Below, one piece after another: positions 51,633 through 60,546 of a DNA stretch of 64,000 nucleotides. The DNA comes from Leifsonia xyli (GTDB taxonomy: Bacteria; Actinomycetota; Actinomycetes; Actinomycetales; Microbacteriaceae). The stretch is taken from assembly GCA_003243275.1 (NCBI GenBank), contig QFQR01000003.1:1-64000 (forward strand), read 5' to 3'. The position numbers and the translations under genes are program-made. Below the pieces are notes generated by a model. The model had not been told where the DNA came from, ran no database searches, and saw nothing but the letters and a program-made list of their open reading frames with translations. Each line of letters starts with the position of its first letter. Position 1 is the stretch's first letter.

Positions 51633-53289
51633 AGCCCGCCAGCACCCACACCGTCGTATCGCCGGGGATGCGATCCTCCCCGACCGGGCCGCTCGACGCG
51701 AGCACGACCCCCGCGGGCAGCGCGGCCGTCCCGGCGCCGGTGTTCGCGACGACCGTGACGGCGCCGTTGCGCAGCACGAGCACCTCCGGGTCGCCGGAGT
51801 CCAGCCACTCGACGGTGCCCGCCCCGAGCGCGTGCTCGCGGCGCAGCGCCAGCAGCGCGCGGTAGAGCTCGAGCGTCGAGCCCGGGATACCTGCCTGGGT
51901 GTCGCGCGCGTAGTCGCCCCAGCCGGTCGGCTGCGGCAGCCAGCTCGCCTCGCCCGGCCCGAAGCCGGTGCCGGGGGCGTCCGCTTCCCAGGGCAGCGGC
52001 ACGCGGCATCCGTCCCGGCCGTAGGTCTCGCCCCCGGTGCGGAAGAAGCTCGGGTCCTGGCGGGCGGCATCCGGCAGGTCGATCACCTCGGGCAGCCCCA
52101 ACTCCTCGCCCTGGTAGAGGTAGGACGAGCCGGGCAGCGCGAGCATGAACGCGGTCGCGGCGCGGGCGCGGCGCAGGCCCACCACCTCATCCGGATGCGT
52201 CTCCGACTTGGGCCCCAGCCCCTGTCCCTGCGGCGGGGGCGGGGTGAGCCCGAGCCGGGTGGCGTGTCGGATGACGTCGTGGTTGGAGAGCACCCAGGTG
52301 CTCGGCGCGCCGACCGCGCCGAACGCGGCGAGTGAGTCGTCGACGACCGCACGCAGCGGGGCCGCCTCCCACGGCGTCTCGAGGTAGCGGAAGTTGAAGG
52401 TCTGGTGCATCTCGTCGGGCCGCACCCAGCGGGCGAGCTTGGTGATCGGCTCGACCCAGGCCTCGCCGGCGAGGATGCGGTCGGGACCGTACTCGGCGAG
52501 CACGGCGTGCCAGTCGCGGTAGATCTCGTGCACGCCGTCCTGCGCCCAGTAGGGCACATCCGCTTCGTCGCCGCCCATGCTGCCGCTGTCGGCGGGGGGT
52601 GTGTAGTCGGGCAGGCCCGCGGCCTTCACGAGTCCGTGGGCGACGTCGATGCGGAAGCCGTCGACGCCGCGGTCGAGCCAGAACCGCAGCACACCGCGGA
52701 AGTACTCGTGCACCTCGGGGTTGGTCCAGTCGAAGTCGGGCTGGGAGCTGTCGAACAGGTGCAGATACCACTGGCCGGGGGTGCCGTCGGGTTCGTTGAC
52801 CCGCGTCCAGGCGCGGCCGCCGAACACCGACTCCCAGTTGTTGGGCGGAACCTCGCCGTGCGCGCCCTTCCCGTCGCGGAAGATGTAGCGGGCGCGCTCG
52901 GGCGAGCCGGCGGTGGATGCGAGGGCCGCCTGGAACCAGGCGTGCGCGCTTGAGGAGTGGTTGGGCACCAGGTCGATGATCACCCGGAGGCCGAGCTCGT
53001 GGGCCGACTCCAGCATCCGGTCGAAGTCGGCGAGGGTGCCGAACAGCGGGTCGACGTCGCAGTAGTCGGCGACGTCGTAGCCGGCGTCGGCCTGCGGGGA
53101 GGTGAAGAACGGGGAGAGCCAGACCGCGTCGACGCCGAGCTCGGCGAGCGCGGGCAGGCGGTGGGTGATGCCCGGCAGGTCGCCGACCCCGTCGCCGTCA
53201 GCATCCGCGAAGGAGCGCGGGTAGACCTGGTAGATCACGGCGGTGCGCCACCAGTCGTCGCGCGGCGTTGCGGGATCGGGGCTGCTCAT
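51631..53289 (-). CDS. GH13 alpha-glucosidase
   Basis: A 552-residue cytosolic alpha-amylase-family enzyme. GH13 motifs: IIDLVPNHSS, DGFRIDVAHG (nucleophile Asp), LAGEAWV (acid/base Glu), VLSNHDV. QVYPRSFADADGDGVGDLPGI is the oligo-1,6-glucosidase/alpha-glucosidase type (GH13_30-like). ATG 53289 has AGGAC upstream; the frame to 53367 has no site. It is divergent from another GH13 gene; GCAAACGCT near 53323-53331 (minus strand) could be a LacI-type half-site. Confidence 0.92.
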   Translation of the reverse strand: MSSPDPATPRDDWWRTAVIYQVYPRSFADADGDGVGDLPGITHRLPALAELGVDAVWLSPFFTSPQADAGYDVADYCDVDPLFGTLADFDRMLESAHELGLRVIIDLVPNHSSSAHAWFQAALASTAGSPERARYIFRDGKGAHGEVPPNNWESVFGGRAWTRVNEPDGTPGQWYLHLFDSSQPDFDWTNPEVHEYFRGVLRFWLDRGVDGFRIDVAHGLVKAAGLPDYTPPADSGSMGGDEADVPYWAQDGVHEIYRDWHAVLAEYGPDRILAGEAWVEPITKLARWVRPDEMHQTFNFRYLETPWEAAPLRAVVDDSLAAFGAVGAPSTWVLSNHDVIRHATRLGLTPPPPQGQGLGPKSETHPDEVVGLRRARAATAFMLALPGSSYLYQGEELGLPEVIDLPDAARQDPSFFRTGGETYGRDGCRVPLPWEADAPGTGFGPGEASWLPQPTGWGDYARDTQAGIPGSTLELYRALLALRREHALGAGTVEWLDSGDPEVLVLRNGAVTVVANTGAGTAALPAGVVLASSGPVGEDRIPGDTTVWVLAG

Positions 53290-53389
53290 CGGGGTCCTCC
53301 AGGGTCGGCGGGCGGCGGGTGGGAGCGTTTGCAGTCTACGGAAGGCGCTCCGACATCCGTCCGTCACACGGCTTCGCTAGGGTCACGGC

Positions 53390-55225
53390 ATGACCGCACT
53401 CGCGGGGCTCCCGCACCATGACGGCTCGCCGCTCTACGTCTCCACTCAGACGCCCGCCCTCGGCGACACGGTCGCCGTGCGCCTGCGGGTGCCGCGCGGC
53501 TTCGCGGAGCTGCGGGTGGTGCGGGTGCGCTCGAACCCCGACCGCGAGCCCCGCTACGCCGACGCGCGCGTCGTGCACGAGACGGCGGATGCCGTGTGGT
53601 GGCAGGCGGAGATCGTGGTGGAGAACCCGGTGCACGGTTACCGCTGGCTGCTGGAAGATGTTGCGGCCGCCACCTGCTGGCTCACCTCGAAGGGGCTCTC
53701 GGGCATCGAGACGCGCGACATCGACGACTTCCGGCTGGTGACGTATCCGGCGCCGCCCGCCTGGGGGCACGAGGCGGTCATGTACCAGGTGTTCCCCGAC
53801 CGCTTCGCCCGCTCGGCGGCGGCCGACGGGCGGGAGCTGCCCGAGTGGGCGCTCGCGGCATCGTGGGGTGATCCGGTGATCCACCAGGGTCCGGGCACGG
53901 GCGAGCAGTTCTACGGCGGCGACCTCGACGGTGTGCGCGAGCACCTCGACCACCTCGTGGGGCTGGGGGTGAACCTGCTGTATCTGACGCCGGTGTTCCC
54001 GGCGCGCTCCAACCACCGCTACGACGCGCAGTCCTTCGACCACGTCGACCCGCTGCTCGGCGGCGACGAGGCGCTCGTGCGACTCGTGGAGGCGGCGCAT
54101 GCGCGCGGCATCCGGGTGATCGGCGACCTCACCACGAACCATTCGGGCGACGCGCACGAGTGGTTCCGCGCCGCGTACGAGAACCCGGAGGCCGCCGAGA
54201 GCGCGTTCTATCTGTGGCTCGACGCGCAGCAGTCCGAGTACGTGTCGTGGCTCGGCTTCTCGAGCCTGCCGAAGTTCAACTGGAACTCGGATGAGTTGCG
54301 CGCGCGGTTCATCGAGGGTCCGGATTCGGTGGTCGCCCGGTTCCTGAAGCCGCCGTTCTCCTTCGACGGCTGGCGCATCGACGTGGCCAACATGACGGGC
54401 CGCTACCGCGACGAGGACCTCAACGAGACGGTGCGCCGCGCCATCCGCCGCACCATGGCCGAGGTGAACCCCGACACGCTGCTGGTGGGGGAGTCGACGA
54501 ACGACGCCTCGGGCGGCGACTTCACGGGCGACGCCTGGCATGGCGCGATGACCTACGCGAACTTCACCCGGCCGCTGTGGAACTGGCTGTCGGTGCCCGG
54601 CTCGCCCGCGGGCGGCGGACTCGGCATGACCCTCGGGCGCACCACCGACTACACGGGGGGTGACTTCTACGCCGCCCACCGCGAGTTCGCGGCGGCGTTC
54701 CCGTGGCGCACCCGGCTGCACACCATGAATGCGCTCGACACCCACGACACCCCGCGCTTCACCACCTCGGCGCGGGAGGGCGTGGTTCCGGTCGCGGTGG
54801 GTCTCGCGATGACGATGCCCGGCATCCCCGTGGTGTGGGCGGGCGACGAGTTCGGCTTCACGGCGTCGGACGGCGAGCAGGCGCGCACGCCGATCCCGTG
54901 GGACGAGGTGGGCGCGTATGCAGAGCACATCGCCCTGTATCGCCGCATGATCGCGCTGAAGCGGGAGCATCCGGCGCTGAGCGGGGGCGGCATCCGTTGG
55001 CTGCACGTCTCGGATGAGGCGGTCGCCTTCGTGCGCGAGGCGGCGGAGGAGTGCGTGCTGGTGGTGGCCACGCGCTCCGCAGCCGAGGTGGATCTGGCGG
55101 GTGAGCTGCCGGACGACGCGGAGCTCATCGCGGGCCAGGCCGCCTGGCGCGCGGGCCTCGTGCACCTGCCGGGCCCCGCCTTCCTCGCCTGGCGCCTCCC
55201 CGGCGTCGGGCTCCCCGCCTGGTGA
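53390..55225 (+). CDS. GH13 maltodextrin-hydrolysing enzyme (MalZ/neopullulanase-like)
   Basis: A 611-residue enzyme with an N-terminal beta domain (1-115, CBM34-like) and a GH13 barrel: VIGDLTTNHSG, DGWRIDVANMTG (Asp nucleophile), LLVGESTND (Glu), ALDTHDTPR. No signal peptide. The pattern GGDLDGVREHLDHLVGLGVN and the TDYTGGDFY insertion resemble maltodextrin glucosidases. ATG 53390 begins 100 bp from the divergent alpha-glucosidase. Confidence 0.9.
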   Translation: MTALAGLPHHDGSPLYVSTQTPALGDTVAVRLRVPRGFAELRVVRVRSNPDREPRYADARVVHETADAVWWQAEIVVENPVHGYRWLLEDVAAATCWLTSKGLSGIETRDIDDFRLVTYPAPPAWGHEAVMYQVFPDRFARSAAADGRELPEWALAASWGDPVIHQGPGTGEQFYGGDLDGVREHLDHLVGLGVNLLYLTPVFPARSNHRYDAQSFDHVDPLLGGDEALVRLVEAAHARGIRVIGDLTTNHSGDAHEWFRAAYENPEAAESAFYLWLDAQQSEYVSWLGFSSLPKFNWNSDELRARFIEGPDSVVARFLKPPFSFDGWRIDVANMTGRYRDEDLNETVRRAIRRTMAEVNPDTLLVGESTNDASGGDFTGDAWHGAMTYANFTRPLWNWLSVPGSPAGGGLGMTLGRTTDYTGGDFYAAHREFAAAFPWRTRLHTMNALDTHDTPRFTTSAREGVVPVAVGLAMTMPGIPVVWAGDEFGFTASDGEQARTPIPWDEVGAYAEHIALYRRMIALKREHPALSGGGIRWLHVSDEAVAFVREAAEECVLVVATRSAAEVDLAGELPDDAELIAGQAAWRAGLVHLPGPAFLAWRLPGVGLPAW

Positions 55226-55302
55226 CGCTGGTCCCGAGCAGCGCGCGAACCGTCCCCGCCGGGATGCTAGGCTCTTCCGGTGCCGCGACCCGTTCGCGGA
55301 AC

Positions 55303-55374
<72 letters not shown>

Positions 55375-55418
55375 CTGTCCGTCGGAGCGAGGCTCCACCC
55401 TCGCACCGGCGGACTCGT

Positions 55419-55492
55419 GGCTGAGTAGCTCAGTTGGTGAGAGCGCACGACTCATAATCGTGAGGTCGCGGGTTCGAGTCCCGCCTCAGCTA
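55419..55492 (+). tRNA. tRNA-Met (CAT), target of an integrated element
   Basis: Acceptor GGCTGAG pairs with CTCAGCT (one G-U), discriminator A; anticodon loop CTCATAA with CAT; T arm GCGGGTTCGAGTCCCGC. The base pairs suit elongator methionine tRNA. Its 3' part (55443-55493) recurs with four differences at 60547-60597, marking the border of an island. Confidence 0.92.
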
Positions 55493-55782
55493 CCGATGGT
55501 CTGATCTGGGGTTTATCCGATCCATTCAGGGGCGTGGAAGATCTTGACCCCTTCTGGATGCTCGTCGATTGTGTCCACTGGCCACACTTTGGCCACGTTG
55601 CATGCGCTCACGCGACCGGAGATCCCAATAGATCGTAGGGGTCGCACCCTCGCGCGATTCTGAGCAGGCGCATCTCACCAACGCGGATGTCGGAAACGAT
55701 CTGACAGTGCCCCAATAGTCTTTGCCGGGATGTCGTCCCCATAAGATACAAATCAACCAAGTAGGGGATCCGGGAGGTGCTC
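55493..55782. other. Left end of the island, no complete gene
   Basis: This 290-bp stretch has no convincing whole gene. On the minus strand 55513-55611 a short open frame reads NVAKVWPVDTIDEHPEG and on to FHAPEWIG-stop with sensible codon use; it may be the tail of a decayed gene. GTGTCCACTGGCCAC and TTGGCCAC lie at 55571-55596. AGATACAAATC (55744) is a possible promoter for the AAA+ gene. Confidence 0.4.
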
Positions 55783-56751
55783 ATGGCCGGGCTGGGCGAG
55801 CACATCACTTCCCTTGTGCAGAGTCACGGATCAGGGGATGACTCTTCGTTCTACGCTGTTGCACTCCAGGTGGCCGCTCGTGAGGCTCGACAGGGTCACC
55901 ACAAGGTCGCGAACGACATCAAGCGAGCGGTCGAACTTTCGCGCGAGAGCAAGCCTCGCTCCAACGTCACTCGACTCGACGCGCCCCGTAACGACCTGTC
56001 AGAGCTCGTCGTCGAGACGAACCCGACGGTCGGGCTAAAGGATCTTGTCGTTCCTCCCGAGTTGTTGGCTGGGATCAAACAAGTGCTCGCCGAGCAGCGA
56101 CAGCGTAAGTCACTTCAAGAGCACGGCTTCATGCCCGCTCACCGACTTCTGCTCGAGGGCCCTCCGGGCACCGGCAAGACGATGACCGCTTCGGTCATCG
56201 CTCGCGAGCTTTCCATTCCTTTGTTCACAATTCGGCTGGACAGTCTGCTCAGCAAGTTCATGGGCGAGACCGCGTCGAAACTGCGAACAGTGTTCGAGTC
56301 GGTGGCAGCACGCCGTGCTGTCTATCTGTTCGACGAGTTCGACGCGCTAGGGAGCGATCGCGCTGGCAACGACGTCGGAGAGGCGCGCCGGATTCTCAAT
56401 TCCTTCTTGGTCTTCCTTGAGCACGCTAGCCCGGAAAGCGTCGTGATCGCAGCCACCAACCACCGGTCAATTCTCGATCGAGCCCTATTCCGTCGATTTG
56501 ACGCTGTCTTCACGTACGACGTGCCAGACAAGAGGCAAGCAACGGCTGTCATGAAGGCGCGCCTGGGCACGCTCGCGCGAGGTATCAAATGGCAAGAGAT
56601 GGAGACCTCTGCGAGTGGCTTGAGCCACGCTGATCTCGTCAAGGCTGTCGAGGCTGCAGCGAAAGCAGTGCTCATGAAGGGCGAAGTGGTCGTTTCGGCG
56701 GGCGACCTGATCGCAGCGCTGTCGGCACGCCAGGCGGTTGCAGGTGGCTGA
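55783..56751 (+). CDS. AAA+ ATPase of the island's ATPase-subtilase pair
   Basis: A 322-residue protein with a helical N-terminal domain (1-90) and one AAA+ module of the classical (FtsH/spastin/ClpV-like fold PF00004) type: Walker A GPPGTGKT (126-133), Walker B YLFDEFDA (181-188), sensor AATN (223-226), arginine-finger region RALFRRFD (233-240), and a helical lid to the end. ATG 55783 has GGGAGG 5 nt upstream. Its stop lies 8 bp inside the subtilase gene, so the two are co-expressed. Likely remodels or feeds substrates to, or gates, the protease. Codon use is less GC-rich than the host genes. Confidence 0.9.
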   Translation: MAGLGEHITSLVQSHGSGDDSSFYAVALQVAAREARQGHHKVANDIKRAVELSRESKPRSNVTRLDAPRNDLSELVVETNPTVGLKDLVVPPELLAGIKQVLAEQRQRKSLQEHGFMPAHRLLLEGPPGTGKTMTASVIARELSIPLFTIRLDSLLSKFMGETASKLRTVFESVAARRAVYLFDEFDALGSDRAGNDVGEARRILNSFLVFLEHASPESVVIAATNHRSILDRALFRRFDAVFTYDVPDKRQATAVMKARLGTLARGIKWQEMETSASGLSHADLVKAVEAAAKAVLMKGEVVVSAGDLIAALSARQAVAGG

Positions 56752-59311
56752 CTTCCGCCACCTGTCTCACCTGCTGGTCATTGATCGCTCGCGGAATGAG
56801 GAGTTTCACCGCGGCGGTCAGGGAAACCCGAAGATCCTCCCGGTTGAGCGCCGTCGACCAGGCCAAGGCTTGGTCGATGAAACGAAGGAAGCGTTTGCCT
56901 CGGCCCAGGAACGGCGCGACGCAGTCGATCTCACCGCCGAACTTCGTGCCCTGGGAACGATCGTCACTCTCGAGGGCGCGGACGCCGCGTTTCCCCTAAA
57001 GGTGGACTCACTCCAGCAACGGAGTCGGCACCGGCGTACCCCAACGCAACCCATGTGGCTGTTGCTGTCGGTTCAACCTGCGACGGAGTCCGAGCCGGAG
57101 CGCGCTGTTGTTTGGGTCTCGGACACCTACCGCGCGACATTCCTGAAGCTGTTTGAGGACTACCTGACTCGAACGGTTACTCAAGCAGACCAAGGCAATT
57201 GGGAGACGCCCCAAGGTAACCCTGCAAATCGCGCACTCATCGCCAATATCTCACGTATCCGCGCCGCTGTTCTTGAGGACCTTTGGCAATCTCACACGCC
57301 ACCAAGTAAGTCAGGGCTGCGCTGGTGGGAGATCTGGCTAGACCCGGAAGACCCGGACGTCGAGCGACTCAAGGCTTTCGTCAGCGCTATTCAGATCCGA
57401 ATGTCGGATCGCGTACTTGTCCTCAACGATCGTGTTGTCACGTGGGTTGAAGCAACCTGGACGCAGCTAGAGACGCTGCCGTTCACTAACGTGCCGGTCG
57501 CGGAGATCCGCAAGCCAGAGTTCGTCGACTCAATTGAAGATCTCGACATAGACGAGCAAAACGAATACGTACAGGACCTGGCGTCGCGAATTGTCCCAGC
57601 GCCCACGGGGGCGCCGGTTGTCTGTCACCTCGACTCAGGGGTGCAGCACACCCATGTCCTTCTTACCGACTCCCTCGCAGCAGAAGACGTTCATTCTGTT
57701 CTTGGCGGATCGGGCGCCGACGTTGGGCCGCATGGAACTTCGATGGCGGGTCTTGCCTTGCTCGGCCAGTTGGATCAGTTACTTACGAGCTCGGAACCAG
57801 CGGTACTCCGTCATCGTCTCGAATCGGTTCGCATTCTTCCGGCGCGTTCCGAACCGCAAACTGATCCGCGGGACTACGGAACCACCACCATTCAGGCCAT
57901 CGCCCTTGCCGAGGCGACCGCGGTGCGCTCGCGAGTCTTCTGTATGCCGATATCTGCTGCAGCCGATGCACCTGGACAACCGACCCTGTGGTCGGCCACT
58001 GTGGACGCGTTGGCGGCAGGAGTTGATGTCGCGCGAGACGGCGACCAGTTGAAGCTCATCGGCGCGCCAGACTTCGACGCTGCCCGGCTCATACTCGTAG
58101 CCGCCGGGAACGTCGACGGTTACGCAACCGGCCATCTCGACGTGTCTGATACCTCAGTAGCCGATGATCCTGCGCAGGCATGGAATGTGTTGACCGTTGG
58201 TGCTCATACCGAGCTGATTGATTCGCCCACGGATCCCCAGTACTGGCAATGGAACCCGCTCGCAGCGGCCGGTCAGCTGTCGCCGCACAGCCGAACGTCT
58301 TTGCTCTACGGGGCGCGTCCCTGGCCGATCAAGCCCGACATCTGTCTAGAGGGCGGAAACGTGCTAACCGACGGTCAGCTCTTTGAAGATCGCCACCCGC
58401 TCCTCTCCCTCAGATCCACCGGTACGTCGAGCGATCTGGCTCTGACGTCGGCGAACGCGACAAGTGCGGCGACCGCGCAGGCCGCTCGCCTCGCCGCGTT
58501 GGTGATGGACCGGTACCCGGACTATTGGCCTGAAACCGTTCGAGGCCTGTTAGTTCACGCTGCCGACTGGACACCGGCGATGCGCGCCGAAATCAACGCG
58601 GCAGATGGAAAGCGCGGAAAGCTTCAATTGTTGCGACGATACGGGTGGGGTGTGCCTCGGGAAACAGAGGTGCTCCAGTCAACCGAGCAAGCTGTCACTC
58701 TCGTCACGCAGGACTCGTTCGTGCCGTTCAGCGGCCGCGACTATCGGATGCGCGAGTTCCGACTCCATACGCTTCCGTGGCCGTCTCAAGTCCTTTCCGA
58801 ACTCGGCGCGGCAGACGTTTCGATGAAGGTCACCTTGTCGTACTTCGTGGAGCCATCCGCGTCGCGACGTGGGTGGCGTCAAAAGTATTCCTACGCGTCC
58901 CATTCGCTGAGGTTCGAGTTGCAGAGCCCGCTCGAGAATCAACAGCAGTTCATCGCTCGGGTAAATCGCGATGCAGGAGACGATGAGGATGAGGTCGCAC
59001 GGCCGTCCAGCGCGACTGAACGGTGGATGATTGGCCCGGCTCAACGAAACCTTGGTTCGCTCCACCAGGACGTATGGGAGGGGTCAGGTCTCGAACTGGC
59101 TGCTTGCAACACTCTCGCGGTCTACCCGGTAGGGGGTTGGTGGAAGCGAAACACTCGTTCAGATCGCCTCGACCTAAGAGTTCGCTACTCCCTGATCGTC
59201 TCCCTCAAGACCCAGGAGGTCGGCGTGGACCTCTACACGCCCATAGCCACCCAGCTCGACATCCCCGTGGAGACTGTGATTCCGACGGAGACTGAAATCG
59301 GGGGGTTCTGA
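56744..59311 (+). CDS. Large S8 subtilisin-like protease of the ATPase-subtilase pair
   Basis: An 855-residue protease without signal peptide. A 285-residue N-terminal domain precedes the catalytic domain: Asp297 (PVVCHLDSGV), His330 (DVGPHGTSMAG), oxyanion Asn456 (VAAGNVDG) and Ser574 (NATSAATAQAARLA), where the usual GTS is ATS. The last 250 residues form a beta-rich region. GTG 56744 is used; TTG 56738 is an alternative. The cytosolic location and overlap with an AAA+ gene suggest an ATP-controlled intracellular protease; defence is plausible but unproven. Confidence 0.88.
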   Translation: MADFRHLSHLLVIDRSRNEEFHRGGQGNPKILPVERRRPGQGLVDETKEAFASAQERRDAVDLTAELRALGTIVTLEGADAAFPLKVDSLQQRSRHRRTPTQPMWLLLSVQPATESEPERAVVWVSDTYRATFLKLFEDYLTRTVTQADQGNWETPQGNPANRALIANISRIRAAVLEDLWQSHTPPSKSGLRWWEIWLDPEDPDVERLKAFVSAIQIRMSDRVLVLNDRVVTWVEATWTQLETLPFTNVPVAEIRKPEFVDSIEDLDIDEQNEYVQDLASRIVPAPTGAPVVCHLDSGVQHTHVLLTDSLAAEDVHSVLGGSGADVGPHGTSMAGLALLGQLDQLLTSSEPAVLRHRLESVRILPARSEPQTDPRDYGTTTIQAIALAEATAVRSRVFCMPISAAADAPGQPTLWSATVDALAAGVDVARDGDQLKLIGAPDFDAARLILVAAGNVDGYATGHLDVSDTSVADDPAQAWNVLTVGAHTELIDSPTDPQYWQWNPLAAAGQLSPHSRTSLLYGARPWPIKPDICLEGGNVLTDGQLFEDRHPLLSLRSTGTSSDLALTSANATSAATAQAARLAALVMDRYPDYWPETVRGLLVHAADWTPAMRAEINAADGKRGKLQLLRRYGWGVPRETEVLQSTEQAVTLVTQDSFVPFSGRDYRMREFRLHTLPWPSQVLSELGAADVSMKVTLSYFVEPSASRRGWRQKYSYASHSLRFELQSPLENQQQFIARVNRDAGDDEDEVARPSSATERWMIGPAQRNLGSLHQDVWEGSGLELAACNTLAVYPVGGWWKRNTRSDRLDLRVRYSLIVSLKTQEVGVDLYTPIATQLDIPVETVIPTETEIGGF

Positions 59312-59316
59312 CGTCG

Positions 59317-59360
59317 AGGTGGCGGGGAGAGGGTGTCGGCTGCCCTCCCCCCGCCCACCT
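59317..59360. terminator. Bidirectional terminator after the subtilase gene
   Basis: Imperfect 17-18-bp stem (AGGTGGCGGGGAGAGGG with CCCTCCCCCCGCCCACCT; one bulge, one mismatch, 9-nt loop) 5 bp after the subtilase stop and overlapping the stop of the minus-strand small ORF. Confidence 0.7.
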
Positions 59361-59427
59361 ACCAGGGCTCGAGCGTGATCTGGATGCCCTTCGAGGTGAC
59401 GCTGATCGTCACGCGATATCCGCTCAT
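59359..59427 (-). CDS. 22-residue small protein with strong ribosome site
   Basis: The frame begins MSGYRVTISV and ends QITLEPW-stop. AAAGGAG ends 6 nt before the ATG, the strongest ribosome binding site in the island. The alternating pattern (RVTISVTSKGIQITLE) would form a beta-hairpin. It is convergent with the subtilase gene. It may be a signal, toxin or protease-target peptide; no homologue is known to me. Confidence 0.55.
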   Translation of the reverse strand: MSGYRVTISVTSKGIQITLEPW

Positions 59428-59689
59428 GGAATCTCCTTTCGACGCTGTCTACAATCGGAGCATTGGCGAGTAGGCGCAACCTCTCAATTTGTCCGTATCA
59501 GCGGAGCAAAGACGGTTTTGCTGCTAGGCAGCCAGTACTGTTGCAGCGGAACCAAAAGTCGTTCCTGCAGAGAGGGCGACGCCGGTTTTATCGGAGTTAA
59601 TAGAATAGAGAAGCTAAGAACCCATGGATTCCGAGCATCCCACGTATGGCTGGTAACTCCGCCGCAAACGTAGACCAAGGGGATCTGAT
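59428..59689. other. Intergenic AT-richer promoter region
   Basis: 262 bp between the small ORF and the winged-helix gene. Minus-strand TTGTAGACA near 59450 may drive the small ORF. Plus-strand GAGTTAATAGAATAG (59595-59609) resembles a promoter -10 region for 59690. AGGCAGCCAGTACTG and similar short words show no clear repeat. No gene is seen. Confidence 0.4.
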
Positions 59690-60409
59690 GTGGCTGTTTC
59701 GCCCGATGCTATGGCGCTAATGAAGAGCGCGGTGGACCGCTCAAAGCGCCGATCCACCGTTCAGCTCCCCGTTGCGTTCATGCGGTCGGTGAGCGAAAGA
59801 GATGCACCGCCCCTTGCGCGGCTCTTATCCGGCGGGAGGGGCGGCGAGGTCCGACTCCGCCTTTATCTGACCCTTGTTATGCAGGCGACGCGGGCACCCC
59901 ATACCCTGCCAGCACGCACGGGAGCCGGGTACGCGCGGCTCCTAGATCTCGATCAACCCGCCGGGGCGCGTCGCGTCGCGCAAGCGCTCAAGTGGCTGAC
60001 AGCCAACGAGTTGATCTCGAGAAGTGCGCGAGTTGGGAAGACCGACGAGATTACGGTCCTCGACCCGGGTGGATCTGGAGACGAATGGGGCCCGGTTGGC
60101 AGTCGTTGGGTCACTGTGCCGATCGATTTCTGGAGCGGTGGTTGGATTCTGGAGCTGTCCGCCCGCGCTGTCGCCGTCTACTTGCTCCTGCGTGAGCTGA
60201 CTGGCGGGAGCAAGGACCCCGTCGGGGAATTCATGGCAGGTCACAGGAAGCGACAGTACGGTATGTCCGACGACACGTGGACACGGGCCACCAAGGAACT
60301 CGTGGCTGCGGGTCCCCTGCAGATTGTGATCGAACCTGTCGGCGACGACGAGCACGTCGCGCGCGTCCGCCGTCGCTACTCGCTTCCAAGTATTCCCCCG
60401 CTGTATTAG
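59690..60409 (+). CDS. Winged-helix (Rep-like or regulatory) protein of the island
   Basis: A 239-residue protein that I do not recognise. Two segments look like winged helix-turn-helix units: ARLLDLDQPAGARRVAQALKWLTANELI (in parts, near 80-110) and a later KRQYGMSDDTWTRATKELVAAG (near 190-215), with conserved-looking VTVPIDFWSGGWILELSARAVAVYLLLREL between. Two tandem winged helices recall plasmid replication initiators, but a transcription regulator is equally possible. GTG 59690 has AAGGGGATC upstream. Confidence 0.6.
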   Translation: MAVSPDAMALMKSAVDRSKRRSTVQLPVAFMRSVSERDAPPLARLLSGGRGGEVRLRLYLTLVMQATRAPHTLPARTGAGYARLLDLDQPAGARRVAQALKWLTANELISRSARVGKTDEITVLDPGGSGDEWGPVGSRWVTVPIDFWSGGWILELSARAVAVYLLLRELTGGSKDPVGEFMAGHRKRQYGMSDDTWTRATKELVAAGPLQIVIEPVGDDEHVARVRRRYSLPSIPPLY

Positions 60410-60546
60410 GCGACGAGTGGTGGACACAACTTGGCCACATTCCGGTGTTATCGAACCTGGCCCCACGTGATCGAACGAGTGTCGACCTCTCGGCGAATAT
60501 GGGTCAAAATGACCGACCAGCATGATCTTGAACGCGAACGGTTCTC

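Noticed and set aside
53290..53389. LacI-type operator between the two GH13 genes
   Set aside because: Only one half-site (GCAAACGCT on the minus strand) is clear and no LacI-type gene is in the window, so it is mentioned under the GH13 gene but not called as a site.
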